Source: an uncultured Bacteroidales bacterium
GTDB taxonomy: Bacteria; Bacteroidota; Bacteroidia; Bacteroidales; UBA932
Direction: 5' to 3'
DNA: 35,065 nucleotides
Assembly (NCBI GenBank): GCA_946406355.1
Contig: CAMJKI010000015.1
Coordinates: 1-35,065, forward strand
Shown here: positions 24,783 to 32,570 of the stretch, piece by piece
Numbering within the stretch: the first letter of the stretch is position 1
Layout: every line of letters begins with the position of its first letter
Position numbers and translations under genes: made by a program
Notes under the pieces: generated by a model
Databases searched by the model: none
What the model saw: the letters and a program-made list of their open reading frames with translations, nothing else
Told to the model about the DNA's origin: nothing

Positions 24783-24802
24783 TGACGCAAAAGTTTAAAA
24801 AT

Positions 24803-25159
24803 ATGAATCGGCGTTTATTACAGTTTTTGCAGGCCGAAAATATCACGCAATCGCAATTTGCCGATATTTTGAACGTGGCGCGCGGCAGCGTTTCCCATAT
24901 TCTCTCCGGCCGTAACAAGCCGGGGTACGATTTTATAGAGAGTCTGCTGCTCCACTACCCCCAGTTAAACCTGGACTGGCTGCTTACCGGTAAGGGAAAA
25001 ATGTACAAAGACGGCTCTGAAGAGCCTGTTATCCCCTTGGAAGACACCCTGTTTGATGTTTCCCAGGATGTGGAAACCGTCCCCGGCACCCGCGAAATCA
25101 GCCATATCCTCATCTTTTACAAGGACAATACATTCCAAGAGTTTCACCCAGCCCAATAA
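24803..25159 (+). CDS. Small XRE-type helix-turn-helix regulator
   Basis: 118 residues from the ATG at 24803, chosen from the promoter position. Residues 12-65 form a lambda-repressor-like HTH: ITQSQFADILNVARGSVSHILSGRNKPG, with the turn near V25-A26-R27, then YPQLNLDWLLTGKGKMY, a common ending of this domain in Bacteroidota phage-like and chromosomal regulators. The C-terminal 50 residues are acidic and end HILIFYKDNTFQEF, possibly for dimerisation or ligand binding. The target is unknown; self-regulation at the AT-rich upstream region is a reasonable guess. The next gene has its own promoter within the 3' end of this one. Confidence 0.85.
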   Translation: MNRRLLQFLQAENITQSQFADILNVARGSVSHILSGRNKPGYDFIESLLLHYPQLNLDWLLTGKGKMYKDGSEEPVIPLEDTLFDVSQDVETVPGTREISHILIFYKDNTFQEFHPAQ

Positions 25160-25172
25160 ATTCTTATCTTTG
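25142..25172 (+). promoter_or_regulatory. Promoter of the DHODH-like/cinA operon
   Basis: -7 box TATCTTTG (25165-25172) with TTTC (25142-25145) as a 3-of-4 -33 box, spacer 19 bp. The -33 box lies in the last codons of the HTH gene; the ATG is at 25192. Confidence 0.68.
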
Positions 25173-25191
25173 CATATAGAATTTAGGTAGG

Positions 25192-25875
25192 ATGTTTTTG
25201 TTCAAGCCACATTTCAAAGGCCTGGAAAAGGAAGTTTCCGGCCTGCGGTTCAACAATCCGGTAGGTCTCGCAAGAAAGGGTTATTCTTCCAGAATTCGCC
25301 CTCTCACTGGCCTGGGACTGGGTTTTCTTTCCGTCACGCCAGATTCCGACAACATTCTTGCCTGGATCCAGCAACTGGCCCAACAGCGCAAAAACCAGGA
25401 TTCCCTGCTGGCCGTTAACCTCCAGAAAGACCTGGAACGCTCCTTCTCGCTGGTATATGATTTTGCCGATTTCATCATTATAGACACCAACAGCAACGGA
25501 GGCATCAATTCGCTGGATTTGCCGGATATTCCCGTATTGCTGGACGAACTGCTTAACCTCAGGCTTTGCTACGAACAATTTACGCCCATTCTCCTGCGGC
25601 TTCCAGTCGGCCTTACTCCGGAAGAAATGCAGGGCATCCTGTCCTATTGCATGCTTTCCGGCATCAACGGCATTGTGGCCCAGCGCATTGTAAACGTCCG
25701 TAAAGTGCTGGAAATCACCAAGGGAAGGATTCCCGTGATGGGAAGTTCCTATACGCCCGAAGAAGCCGCTCTTATGCTGCAGGAAGGCGCTTCCCTGGTA
25801 GAGCTGGAGGTACGGCCTCCCGTAGCGCTCAAACTGCTCAAAAACCTGGAAAAAAAAGCCAAAAAACATGATTAA
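25192..25875 (+). CDS. Degenerate dihydroorotate dehydrogenase-like protein
   Basis: 227 residues that follow the DHODH barrel order but have lost key motifs. The start VSGLRFNNPVGLARKGY matches the DHODH opening (GL.F.NPVGLA.G), GLGFLSVTP matches the GFG.VEIGTVTP strand, and the end has PEEAALMLQEGASLVEL like the SGEDA..KI.AGASLVQ segment. However, the FMN/orotate motif NVSSPN is DTNSNG, the K-x-P strand reads LLRLPVG, and the GVGGI phosphate loop reads PVMGSS. The protein is also about 100 residues shorter than class 2 enzymes. It is probably not an active DHODH. It overlaps cinA by 8 bp, so they are made together. Confidence 0.65.
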   Translation: MFLFKPHFKGLEKEVSGLRFNNPVGLARKGYSSRIRPLTGLGLGFLSVTPDSDNILAWIQQLAQQRKNQDSLLAVNLQKDLERSFSLVYDFADFIIIDTNSNGGINSLDLPDIPVLLDELLNLRLCYEQFTPILLRLPVGLTPEEMQGILSYCMLSGINGIVAQRIVNVRKVLEITKGRIPVMGSSYTPEEAALMLQEGASLVELEVRPPVALKLLKNLEKKAKKHD

Positions 25876-27124
25876 CGCCTGTATCTGCACCATCGGCGAC
25901 GAAATCCTCATCGGCCAGGTGATAGACACCAATTCATCGTATCTGGCCGTGGCACTAGAAGAAGCCGGCGTACGCGTTACCCGGATGATCTCCATTGGCG
26001 ACAAGAAGGAAGACATTGAAGAAACCCTTCGTAAAGAACTGTCCCGCAGCACTATAGTTATAACCACCGGCGGCCTGGGGCCCACCAAGGACGATATTAC
26101 CAAAGGCGTCCTGAAGGAGCTTTCCGGCAGCCGGGGATACGTAGAACATGCCGGACAGCTGGAAATGATTCACAAGATCCTTTCCGGCAGAGGCCTGGAT
26201 ATCCTGCCCATCAACTTGGCGCAGGCCATGGTGCCAGACAAAGCGGAAGTAATTGTGAACCAACTTGGTACGGCCCCCATTATGGTATTCCGGAATATCG
26301 GCGGCGGTACGCTGTATGCCCTTCCGGGCGTTCCGCACGAAGCGGTAGGCGCCATTCCCGCCATTATGGAAGACATCCGCTCCCACCAGCAGCTCACCCA
26401 TATCTGCCACCGGAACATCATGGTGTACGGCATAGCCGAAAGCGCTTTGTCGGAACTCATAGCCCCCTGGGAAGATGCACTGCCGGAAGATATGCACCTT
26501 GCCTATTTACCTAATCCGCTAACAGGCATAAGGTTACGCCTTTCTATCTATAGCGGAGATGAAGCTGAGCAGAAAGCCCGGATCCAGGAGCAGCTCACCG
26601 CCCTCAAGGCCATCCTGGGCAACAGGGTTTACGCCGACGGAGATTCCACCCTGGAGGAAACCCTGGGCGAAATCTTTAAGGCCAACGGTCTCACGGTTTC
26701 CTGCGCCGAATCCTGCACCGGCGGAGAGATTGCCCACCTGTTCACTTCCGTGGCCGGATCGTCCAGCTATTTCCTGGGATCGGTTACCTCTTACGCCATA
26801 TCCGTAAAAGAAAAGGTACTGGGTGTACCGGTCGATACCATCCGGGAACACGGCGTGGTGAGCAGCGAGGTTGTGGCCGCTATGGCCGAGGGTGTCCGGC
26901 GCCTTACCGGCAGCGATTATGCCGTGGCCACTACCGGACTGGCGGGCCCTTCCGGCGACGAAAACAATCCGGTGGGAACCGTATGGATTGGAGCCGCCGG
27001 ACCCCACGGAACACAGACCGTCCGCTGCCAGTTCCGGCACGACCGCAAGCGCAATATTGAACGCTTTGCTGCGTCGGCGCTGGACTTTTTACGCCGTTTT
27101 GTTTTAGCAGACCTAAATAGCTGA
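25868..27124 (+). CDS. cinA: CinA: MoCF-like domain plus NMN amidohydrolase (PncC)
   Basis: 418 residues, the normal CinA length. The N-terminal domain (1-170) has TIGDEILIGQVIDTNS and TTGGLGPTKDD (66-76) of the molybdopterin-binding-like/ADP-ribose pyrophosphatase (COG1058) family. The C-terminal domain (about 262-415) has AESCTGG (280-286, nucleophile S282), GSVTSYA and TTGLAGPSGDENNPVGTV (355-372) of the PncC nicotinamide mononucleotide deamidase. CinA recycles NMN in the pyridine-nucleotide salvage path; the competence link of its name is indirect. It overlaps the DHODH-like gene upstream by 8 bp and ends before the bidirectional terminator at 27138. Confidence 0.95.
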   Translation: MINACICTIGDEILIGQVIDTNSSYLAVALEEAGVRVTRMISIGDKKEDIEETLRKELSRSTIVITTGGLGPTKDDITKGVLKELSGSRGYVEHAGQLEMIHKILSGRGLDILPINLAQAMVPDKAEVIVNQLGTAPIMVFRNIGGGTLYALPGVPHEAVGAIPAIMEDIRSHQQLTHICHRNIMVYGIAESALSELIAPWEDALPEDMHLAYLPNPLTGIRLRLSIYSGDEAEQKARIQEQLTALKAILGNRVYADGDSTLEETLGEIFKANGLTVSCAESCTGGEIAHLFTSVAGSSSYFLGSVTSYAISVKEKVLGVPVDTIREHGVVSSEVVAAMAEGVRRLTGSDYAVATTGLAGPSGDENNPVGTVWIGAAGPHGTQTVRCQFRHDRKRNIERFAASALDFLRRFVLADLNS

Positions 27125-27137
27125 AAATAAATAAAAA

Positions 27138-27172
27138 TAACAAAGTTGTTAAAAGTACTAACAACTTTGTTA
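27138..27172. terminator. Bidirectional terminator between cinA and the M19 dipeptidase gene
   Basis: A perfect 14-bp stem, TAACAAAGTTGTTA (27138-27151) and TAACAACTTTGTTA (27159-27172), with a 7-nt loop. On the minus strand it is followed by TTTTTATTTATTTT, a good T-tract; on the plus strand by CATTTTAG, a weaker one. It separates two convergent units. Confidence 0.85.
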
Positions 27173-27192
27173 CATTTTAGGCTGTTTACAAC

Positions 27193-28278
27193 TTAACGCA
27201 TTGATTCGGCGGCTTTTATCACCCGCGCGAATACATCCATCAAGTTTTTACCGTTTACCTTCTCTATCTCCTCCGGAGTGTACCCCCGGCGGGCCATTTC
27301 GGCAGCCACAACGCCTATCCGGGACACGTCGTCCATCCCCTCCGGAGCTACCAGGATTCCATCGAAATCGGAGCCGATTCCCACATGGTCTATCCCGGCC
27401 AGACGGACCGCATGGTCCACATGATCCACGATCTCTTTCACCCCCGGACGGGGTATCTTGCGAAGGCGGTCCTGCATCCGGTGCCAGGCCTCTATCCGCT
27501 CCGGATCGGCCGGGTTCCGGATGAACGCCGCTTCCACGACATCGGCCTCGTCCAGCAGGGCGGCATCGGCCGGATCCTGGGCAAAACTGTCCGAAAGGAA
27601 GGCGGGGTAGAAATTGATACCCACATAGCCGCCGCTCTCCCCCAGCGCCTGCAGCATTTCGTCGGTGAGGTTCCGCCGGTGGCCGCAAAGGGCCCGGCAG
27701 CAGGAATGGGTGGCCACAATGGGCGCCTTGGATACCTTCAGACAGTCCCAGAAGGTGCTGTCGGCGGCATGGGACAGGTCTATCATCATTCCCAGGCGGT
27801 TCATTTCCGCCACAGCTTCCCGGCCGAAGGGACTCAGGCCTCCCCAGCGCTTTCCTTCCGCGGCACTGTCGGCCAGCGCGTTGTCGCCGTTATGCGTTAA
27901 GGTAACATAGCGCACGCCCATGCGATAAAACGTCCGCAGAAGCGCCAACGACTCCTGGATGGGAGCACCATTCTCCATTCCCAGGAAAATGGAAATAAGG
28001 CCGTTTTTACGGGCATTGGCGGCATCTTCCGGCGAGAAAGCCAGCGCCACCTCCCCCGGATGGGCCTCTACGGCGTCGTAAGTGGCCGATAACATCTGCA
28101 GGGCATAGCGGGTTGCCGCGTCCGGCGCCATTTCGGCCGGCGTATAGAGGGCAAAGAACGCCCCGTCCACCCCGCCCCGGCGGAGTTTTGGAAAATCCAC
28201 CTGGGCATACGCGTTGTCCAGGCCCGGATTCCGCAGCCGGAGCAGCTGCGAGGGCGTATCCATGTGCGAATCGTACAT
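27193..28278 (-). CDS. Membrane dipeptidase-like metallopeptidase, family M19
   Basis: 361 residues. All M19 metal and substrate residues are visible: H5 and D7 in DSHMDTP, E102 in GMENG, H170 in DLSHAA, H191 in ATHSCCRALCGHRRN with R201, and D304 in GIGSDFDG. M19 enzymes are binuclear zinc renal-dipeptidase-type hydrolases that cut dipeptides, including those with a D-residue at the C-terminal side. No signal peptide is present because the protein begins right at the HxD motif, so it is probably cytoplasmic. It is the last gene of a long minus-strand array, 5 bp after the DUF2807 gene, and ends at the terminator at 27138-27172. Confidence 0.93.
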   Translation of the reverse strand: MYDSHMDTPSQLLRLRNPGLDNAYAQVDFPKLRRGGVDGAFFALYTPAEMAPDAATRYALQMLSATYDAVEAHPGEVALAFSPEDAANARKNGLISIFLGMENGAPIQESLALLRTFYRMGVRYVTLTHNGDNALADSAAEGKRWGGLSPFGREAVAEMNRLGMMIDLSHAADSTFWDCLKVSKAPIVATHSCCRALCGHRRNLTDEMLQALGESGGYVGINFYPAFLSDSFAQDPADAALLDEADVVEAAFIRNPADPERIEAWHRMQDRLRKIPRPGVKEIVDHVDHAVRLAGIDHVGIGSDFDGILVAPEGMDDVSRIGVVAAEMARRGYTPEEIEKVNGKNLMDVFARVIKAAESMR

Positions 28279-28283
28279 AAGGA

Positions 28284-29219
28284 CTATTTCTTTTCCGAAA
28301 CGGGGGCAAGGGTAGATTTCATCACCTTGCGGATCTTCATATCCGGCTTGCCGTCGTAATAGAGTTCGGCACCGCCGCTAAGCTCCACATCCAGGGTCTT
28401 ATCCACCTTCACGCAGAGTTCTCCGCCGGCCAGCTTGGCTTCCACCTCCGATACCGGCAGCCCACGGGCATCCACATTCATGTTCCGGTTGCCCTTGGCT
28501 ACCAGGGAGCTGGCCTTGCCGCTAAGAGTGAGATTGGACTTGTTGTCGGCATCTATCACCACCTTATCCACTGTGGCTTCCACCGTGGCCTTGGCGTTGT
28601 TGCCCGCCTTCACGGTAAGCTTTTTGCCATCGACAGTGGCCTGCAGGCTGCTGTTGCCGTCCACATCCAGTTCCAGGTCGTTATTCACGGTTAACAGCAG
28701 GTTGGACGCCTGGCTCTTGTCGTTCATAATCACCAGGGCCGATGAGGCGACTACGGAAAGATTCTTTACCTGGGCCTTGTCTTCCAGCTTGAGCGAGAAA
28801 TCGGAACTGGAGAGTTCGTTCATAGCCAGAAGCACCACATTGTCTTCCAGTTCAATACCCTTTAACTGGGGAGCGGAAACCCTGGCGCGGAACACCGGAG
28901 TTATCTTCTTGTCCTTCAGTTCCTTCTTCACCTCTTTAGGCACTTCTTTCTCGTTGTACTTGATATACAGCTCACCGGTCCGGACAAGAACCTCTACATA
29001 ATCGGCCAGCAGCGGATTGACGGATACCGCAACGCCATAATCCCCCTTGGTAAGGGTAACCTCAAAGTCACCGGAAATATCCAGGGCGCTGAACTCACCC
29101 ACCGGGTAGCTCTTTTCCTTGAGTTCAGGACCATTCTGGGCCGATGCCGAGAATGCGAAGACACTTAAAGCAATGAATACGGTAACCGTACGTAAAAATT
29201 TATTAGCAAACATTTTCAT
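28284..29219 (-). CDS. Secreted GIN/DUF2807-domain protein
   Basis: 311 residues from the ATG at 29219, chosen because it gives a clean signal peptide (MKMFANKFLRTVTVFIALSVFAFSASA, cut before Q28) and avoids overlap with the ABC-F gene; a longer frame to 29276 adds a poor N-terminus. The mature part starts YPVGEFSALDISGDFEVTL, the typical opening of the GIN (DUF2807, putative auto-transporter adhesin head) fold, and continues as short repeated strands such as LTVKAGNNAKATVEATVDKV, which fit a right-handed beta-helix. The family is common in Bacteroidota and its role is unknown. Located 7 bp after the ABC-F stop. Confidence 0.82.
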   Translation of the reverse strand: MKMFANKFLRTVTVFIALSVFAFSASAQNGPELKEKSYPVGEFSALDISGDFEVTLTKGDYGVAVSVNPLLADYVEVLVRTGELYIKYNEKEVPKEVKKELKDKKITPVFRARVSAPQLKGIELEDNVVLLAMNELSSSDFSLKLEDKAQVKNLSVVASSALVIMNDKSQASNLLLTVNNDLELDVDGNSSLQATVDGKKLTVKAGNNAKATVEATVDKVVIDADNKSNLTLSGKASSLVAKGNRNMNVDARGLPVSEVEAKLAGGELCVKVDKTLDVELSGGAELYYDGKPDMKIRKVMKSTLAPVSEKK

Positions 29220-29226
29220 AGTATTA

Positions 29227-31158
29227 TTAATTATCAAGTTGTTCGAAGAGGGTAGCCCACTCTTCCGTATATGCATCCATATCCCGTTTCAGGTTCAGGT
29301 ACTCCGCCGTCAGGTCCATGATATCGTCCTGTGGGCCGGGGTTGCCCAGCACCTTTTCGATTTCCGCCATCCGGGCCTCATGGGAAGCTATCTCCTTTTC
29401 CAGCCAATTCACCCGGTTGCGAAGCTTCCGCTGCTCCTTGGAAACAGCCTTCTGCGCCTGGAACTGCTGCCGGGCCGTGGTCTTCTTTTCCTCTTCGGCC
29501 GGCCGGACAGCCTGCACCTCGCCTTTCCGTTCCAGTTCCGCCAGGCTTTCCAGCTTCCGCTTCCGGAGGAAATCGGCCACTCCGCCCAGGTGCTCCTTCA
29601 CCTTTCCGTCCCGGAACTCGTACAGCTTGTCCACCAGTCCGTCCAGGAAATCCCGGTCGTGGGATACCACAATTAATGTGCCGTCAAAGGCCATCAGGGC
29701 CTGTTTCAGCACATCTTTTGAGCGAATATCCATGTGATTGGTGGGTTCGTCCAGTGCCAGCACGTTGTGCGAAGAGAGCATCAGCTTGGCCATGCCCAGC
29801 CGGGCCCGTTCGCCGCCGCTTAACACCGAAACCCGCTTGTCGATATCCTCCCCCTTGAACAGGAAGGCGCCCAGGATGTCCCGGAGCTTGGTGCGAATCT
29901 CGCCCACGGCTATCCGGTCCAGCGTACCAAACACCGTCTCGGAGGGGTCCAGCACCTCTTCCTGGTTCTGCGCATAATAGCCGATGCTTACGTTGTGCCC
30001 CAGTTTAGCCTCCCCCTCCATCGGATCCAATTCCCTCATTAGTACGCGCATAAGGGTAGTTTTTCCTTCGCCGTTGCGGCCGATGAGCGCCACCTTCTCC
30101 CCGCGCTTGATCTCTATCTGGGCATCGCGGAATACCACTTTCTGCGGGTAGCCCACCGTGAGGTCCGTTCCCTTGAACACCACATCACCGGAGCGCTGGG
30201 CAGGCGGAAACTTGAGGGCCAGTTTGGCGTTATCCGTTTCGTCAATCTCTATCCGGTCCAGCTTTTCCAGGGCCTTGATACGGCTCTGCACCTGATTGCT
30301 CTTGGTGGGTTTGTAGCGGAAGCGGTTGATGAAGTCTTCCGTCTTCTCTATCATGCGCTGCTGGTTCTCGTAGGCGGCCGTCTGCTGGGCCATCCGTTCG
30401 GCCCGCAGGGTAACATACTGGCTGTAAGGTACTTTATAGTCGTGGATGTGGCCCAGGAGTATCTCCACCGTGCGGCTGGTAACATTGTCCAGGAACTTGC
30501 GGTCGTGCGAAACCAGCAGCACGCTGCCCCGGAAGGCCTTCAGGTAATCTTCGAACCACTCGATGGACTCGATGTCCAGGTGGTTGGTGGGTTCGTCCAG
30601 CAGCAGCACGTCGGGAGAAGCCAGCAGAATCTTGGCCAGCTCTATGCGCATATTCCAGCCCTGGCTGAAGGTTTCGGTGCGACGCTCCAGTTCATCGGCC
30701 TTGAATCCCAGGCCGAAAAGCACCTTCTGGGCACGGGCACGGGGCGATTCCCCGCTGTCCAGCGCCAGGGCGTCGTTCAGTTCGTTCAGACGGGCAATCA
30801 GCGCGGCATAGGAGGCCGATTCATAGTCGGTGCGCTCCCCAAGCTGGGCGGTAATGCGCTCCATTTCCCTTTCCATCTCGTGCACATCGTCGAACACCGT
30901 AAGCACCTCTTCCAGCACCGTACGGCCCCGGTGATGCTCCATAATCTGCGGCAGATAGCCAATCCGGATGCCCGACGGAAGGGCCACGGAGCCCGATGTG
31001 GGCGCCTGCTCCCCCGTGATGAGCTTCATGAGGGTAGATTTGCCCGCTCCGTTCTTTCCCACCAGGCCGATCTTGTCGCCGTCGCTGATGTGGAAACTCA
31101 CGTCGTCCAGCAAGGTAAAGCTGCCGAAGGCTACCGTTATGTTGTTAAGGGAAATCAT
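29227..31158 (-). CDS. ABC-F family ATPase (Uup/YheS-like)
   Basis: 643 residues with two ABC domains and no membrane segment. First domain: Walker A GKNGAGKST (34-42), a variant signature FSQGWNMRIELAK (164-176), Walker B LLLDEPTNHLD. The linker (about 240-310) with YENQQRMIEKTEDFINRFRYK fits the P-site tRNA-interaction motif. Second domain: Walker A GRNGEGKTT (360-368), signature LSGGERARLGMAK (446-458), LALDEPTNHMD. A C-terminal coiled coil (about 555-643) follows. ABC-F proteins bind ribosomes, and some protect from antibiotics. Nothing here points to resistance, so a housekeeping translation role is more likely. Its ATG overlaps the tatC stop (ATGA), giving translational coupling. Confidence 0.92.
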   Translation of the reverse strand: MISLNNITVAFGSFTLLDDVSFHISDGDKIGLVGKNGAGKSTLMKLITGEQAPTSGSVALPSGIRIGYLPQIMEHHRGRTVLEEVLTVFDDVHEMEREMERITAQLGERTDYESASYAALIARLNELNDALALDSGESPRARAQKVLFGLGFKADELERRTETFSQGWNMRIELAKILLASPDVLLLDEPTNHLDIESIEWFEDYLKAFRGSVLLVSHDRKFLDNVTSRTVEILLGHIHDYKVPYSQYVTLRAERMAQQTAAYENQQRMIEKTEDFINRFRYKPTKSNQVQSRIKALEKLDRIEIDETDNAKLALKFPPAQRSGDVVFKGTDLTVGYPQKVVFRDAQIEIKRGEKVALIGRNGEGKTTLMRVLMRELDPMEGEAKLGHNVSIGYYAQNQEEVLDPSETVFGTLDRIAVGEIRTKLRDILGAFLFKGEDIDKRVSVLSGGERARLGMAKLMLSSHNVLALDEPTNHMDIRSKDVLKQALMAFDGTLIVVSHDRDFLDGLVDKLYEFRDGKVKEHLGGVADFLRKRKLESLAELERKGEVQAVRPAEEEKKTTARQQFQAQKAVSKEQRKLRNRVNWLEKEIASHEARMAEIEKVLGNPGPQDDIMDLTAEYLNLKRDMDAYTEEWATLFEQLDN

Positions 31159-31886
31159 TGGGCTTCGACGGTTTTACGGCACAGCAGGATGGAAAGCTCG
31201 AACAAACCATACAACGGAACGGCCAGGACAAACATGGAAAACGGATCGCTGGGCGTTATGAAAGCCGCTAATACTAAAACAATTACAAATGCATATTTGC
31301 GCCAGTGCTTTAACTTGACGCGATCCACGATTCCCAGGCTGGAAAGCACCAGGATTACCGTGGGAAACTCAAACAACAGCCCTATCAGGAACACCATGGA
31401 GGTAAAGAGCGACATATAGGAGCCCAGGGAGATGGTGTTCACTATGGCATCGCTCACCGAAAAGTTCATAAAAAACATCAGGCACACCGGCAGCACCACG
31501 AAATACCCCACGGCCACGCCCAGGTAAAACAGCCCGGAAGAAAGCCAGAAGGCCTTTTTCACCGCCTTTTTCTCGTGCTCGTACAGCGCCGGGGCCACAA
31601 ACTTCCAGATTTCCCATACAATAAAAGGAAACGCCAGCACAACCCCGCACAGCACCGCCACCTTCAGGTAAAAGAAAAACTGGGCCGACAGTTCGATGTT
31701 GATCAGATCCATCGAAAAGTCCACCCCGGGAAGGCGGTACAGGGGAAAATCGGCCCGGGTGGGCCAGAATACCGCCTGGAACAGCGGTTTGGGAAAGCAG
31801 AGAAAGATGAGCGACAGCGCCACTACAGCCAGCACCGAGCGGAACAGCGTCCCCCTCAGCGCTTCCAGATGGTCCCAGAAGGACAT
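31155..31886 (-). CDS. tatC: Sec-independent protein translocase subunit TatC
   Basis: 243 residues from the ATG at 31886 (MSFWDHLEALRGTLFRS, the standard TatC opening). A GTG seven codons upstream (31907) directly after the tatA stop is an alternative start; the longer frame to 31979 would run through tatA and is unlikely. Six membrane helices fit, with FPFIVWEIWKFVAPALYEHEKK and SDAIVNTISLGSYMSLF as conserved TatC landmarks, and a late FITPSDPFSMFVLAVPLYGLFE block. TatC recognises twin-arginine signal peptides of folded cargo at the inner membrane. It is preceded by tatA (22 bp gap) and followed by the ABC-F gene with a 4-nt overlap. Confidence 0.95.
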   Translation of the reverse strand: MSFWDHLEALRGTLFRSVLAVVALSLIFLCFPKPLFQAVFWPTRADFPLYRLPGVDFSMDLINIELSAQFFFYLKVAVLCGVVLAFPFIVWEIWKFVAPALYEHEKKAVKKAFWLSSGLFYLGVAVGYFVVLPVCLMFFMNFSVSDAIVNTISLGSYMSLFTSMVFLIGLLFEFPTVILVLSSLGIVDRVKLKHWRKYAFVIVLVLAAFITPSDPFSMFVLAVPLYGLFELSILLCRKTVEAQ

Positions 31887-31908
31887 CTCTGTGTCCTTCC
31901 CCGCCACC

Positions 31909-32118
31909 TTACTTTTCTTCCTTGGAATACTCTTCCTTCTTGGGAGCGTCATCGGCCTTGATCTCCTTCTCCACCTCATTCATCCCCTCCTTGAACTCCT
32001 TGACGCCCTTGCCGAGTCCTTTCATCAGTTCGGGAATCTTCCGGCCGCCGAAAAGCAGCAGCACCACAGCCACGATGGCTACGATTTCCCAGGTTCCGAG
32101 CATAATTAACGGGTACAT
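31909..32118 (-). CDS. tatA: Sec-independent protein translocase subunit TatA/E
   Basis: 69 residues from the ATG at 32118, two bases after the thioesterase stop codon; an internal ATG at 32103 (MLGTWEIV) is also possible. A short helix [18 protein letters not shown] is followed by the FG hinge, the amphipathic helix [21 protein letters not shown] and a charged tail. This is the full TatA layout. TatA multimers form the pore for folded proteins after TatC binds the signal. No separate tatB is present, so this is a minimal TatA-TatC pair, as in many Bacteroidota and Firmicutes. Confidence 0.93.
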   Translation of the reverse strand: MYPLIMLGTWEIVAIVAVVLLLFGGRKIPELMKGLGKGVKEFKEGMNEVEKEIKADDAPKKEEYSKEEK

Positions 32119-32119
32119 A

Positions 32120-32536
32120 CTATTGGGCATTAATGAATTTTTCGAACAAATCGCAAACCACCTCCGGGCAGCGGGTGGGCATGAAGGTCTCCTTGTTCAG
32201 GAAGCCCAGCACCACCAGGCCCTCGGCGCACAGCACGCCGTCCTGGTTGTACACGGCCTGCTTGATGAACATCTTGGCCATGGGGACCTTGTTCACCTCG
32301 GCCGTGGCGGTGAGCACATCCCCCATCCGGGCCGGATGCCGGAAATGGCATTCCACCGATACGATGGGGACCAGGATACCCAGCTCACTTTCGCACTTTT
32401 CAATCGGGAATCCCAGCCGGACCATCATCTCGTCCCTGGCTATCTCGAAGTAACGGATATAGTTGGAGTGATGCACCACGGCCATTTGGTCGGTTTCGTA
32501 GTACCTCACCGGGAATGTAGCCTTGAATATCGCCAT
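32120..32536 (-). CDS. ybgC: Acyl-CoA thioesterase, YbgC/4-hydroxybenzoyl-CoA thioesterase type
   Basis: 138 residues, the normal hot-dog thioesterase length. The signature [21 protein letters not shown] (11-31) holds the catalytic D16 and the conserved H22 and Y26. The remaining strands, [21 protein letters not shown] and [12 protein letters not shown], follow the family pattern. The enzyme hydrolyses short or medium acyl-CoA thioesters; in proteobacteria ybgC sits with the tol-pal genes, but here it lies between valS and tatA. It starts 33 bp after valS. No exact TAnnTTTG box is in that gap, so it probably depends on read-through from valS or on a weak promoter. Confidence 0.9.
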   Translation of the reverse strand: MAIFKATFPVRYYETDQMAVVHHSNYIRYFEIARDEMMVRLGFPIEKCESELGILVPIVSVECHFRHPARMGDVLTATAEVNKVPMAKMFIKQAVYNQDGVLCAEGLVVLGFLNKETFMPTRCPEVVCDLFEKFINAQ

Positions 32537-32556
32537 AACAAAAATGTTATAATAAT

Positions 32557-32570
32557 AAACAAATTTGTTT
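32557..32570. promoter_or_regulatory. 14-bp perfect palindrome between valS and ybgC
   Basis: AAACAAATTTGTTT reads the same on both strands and touches the valS stop codon. A second inverted repeat, ATAACA/TGTTAT (32535-32550), overlaps the ybgC start. These may be an operator or a weak terminator; the role is not known. Confidence 0.35.

Larger units (their letters stand above)
24312..24802. other. AT-rich gene-free stretch between queA and the HTH regulator
   Basis: This is the only gap over 300 bp. Two counted 60-base lines (24421-24480 and 24481-24540) hold 14 and 12 G/C bases, far below the flanking genes. Its left end is the queA promoter and its right end the HTH gene promoter. Inside I see a 6-bp inverted repeat TTAGTA/TACTAA (24636-24654) and one extra -7-like TAGATTTG (24580-24587) with no clear -33 box. 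No convincing protein gene, tRNA or terminator is present. Confidence 0.6.

Noticed and set aside
29227..31158. ABC-F gene as antibiotic resistance
   Set aside because: The linker and context (tat operon, housekeeping neighbours) do not point to a resistance protein, and no such subfamily can be assigned by eye.
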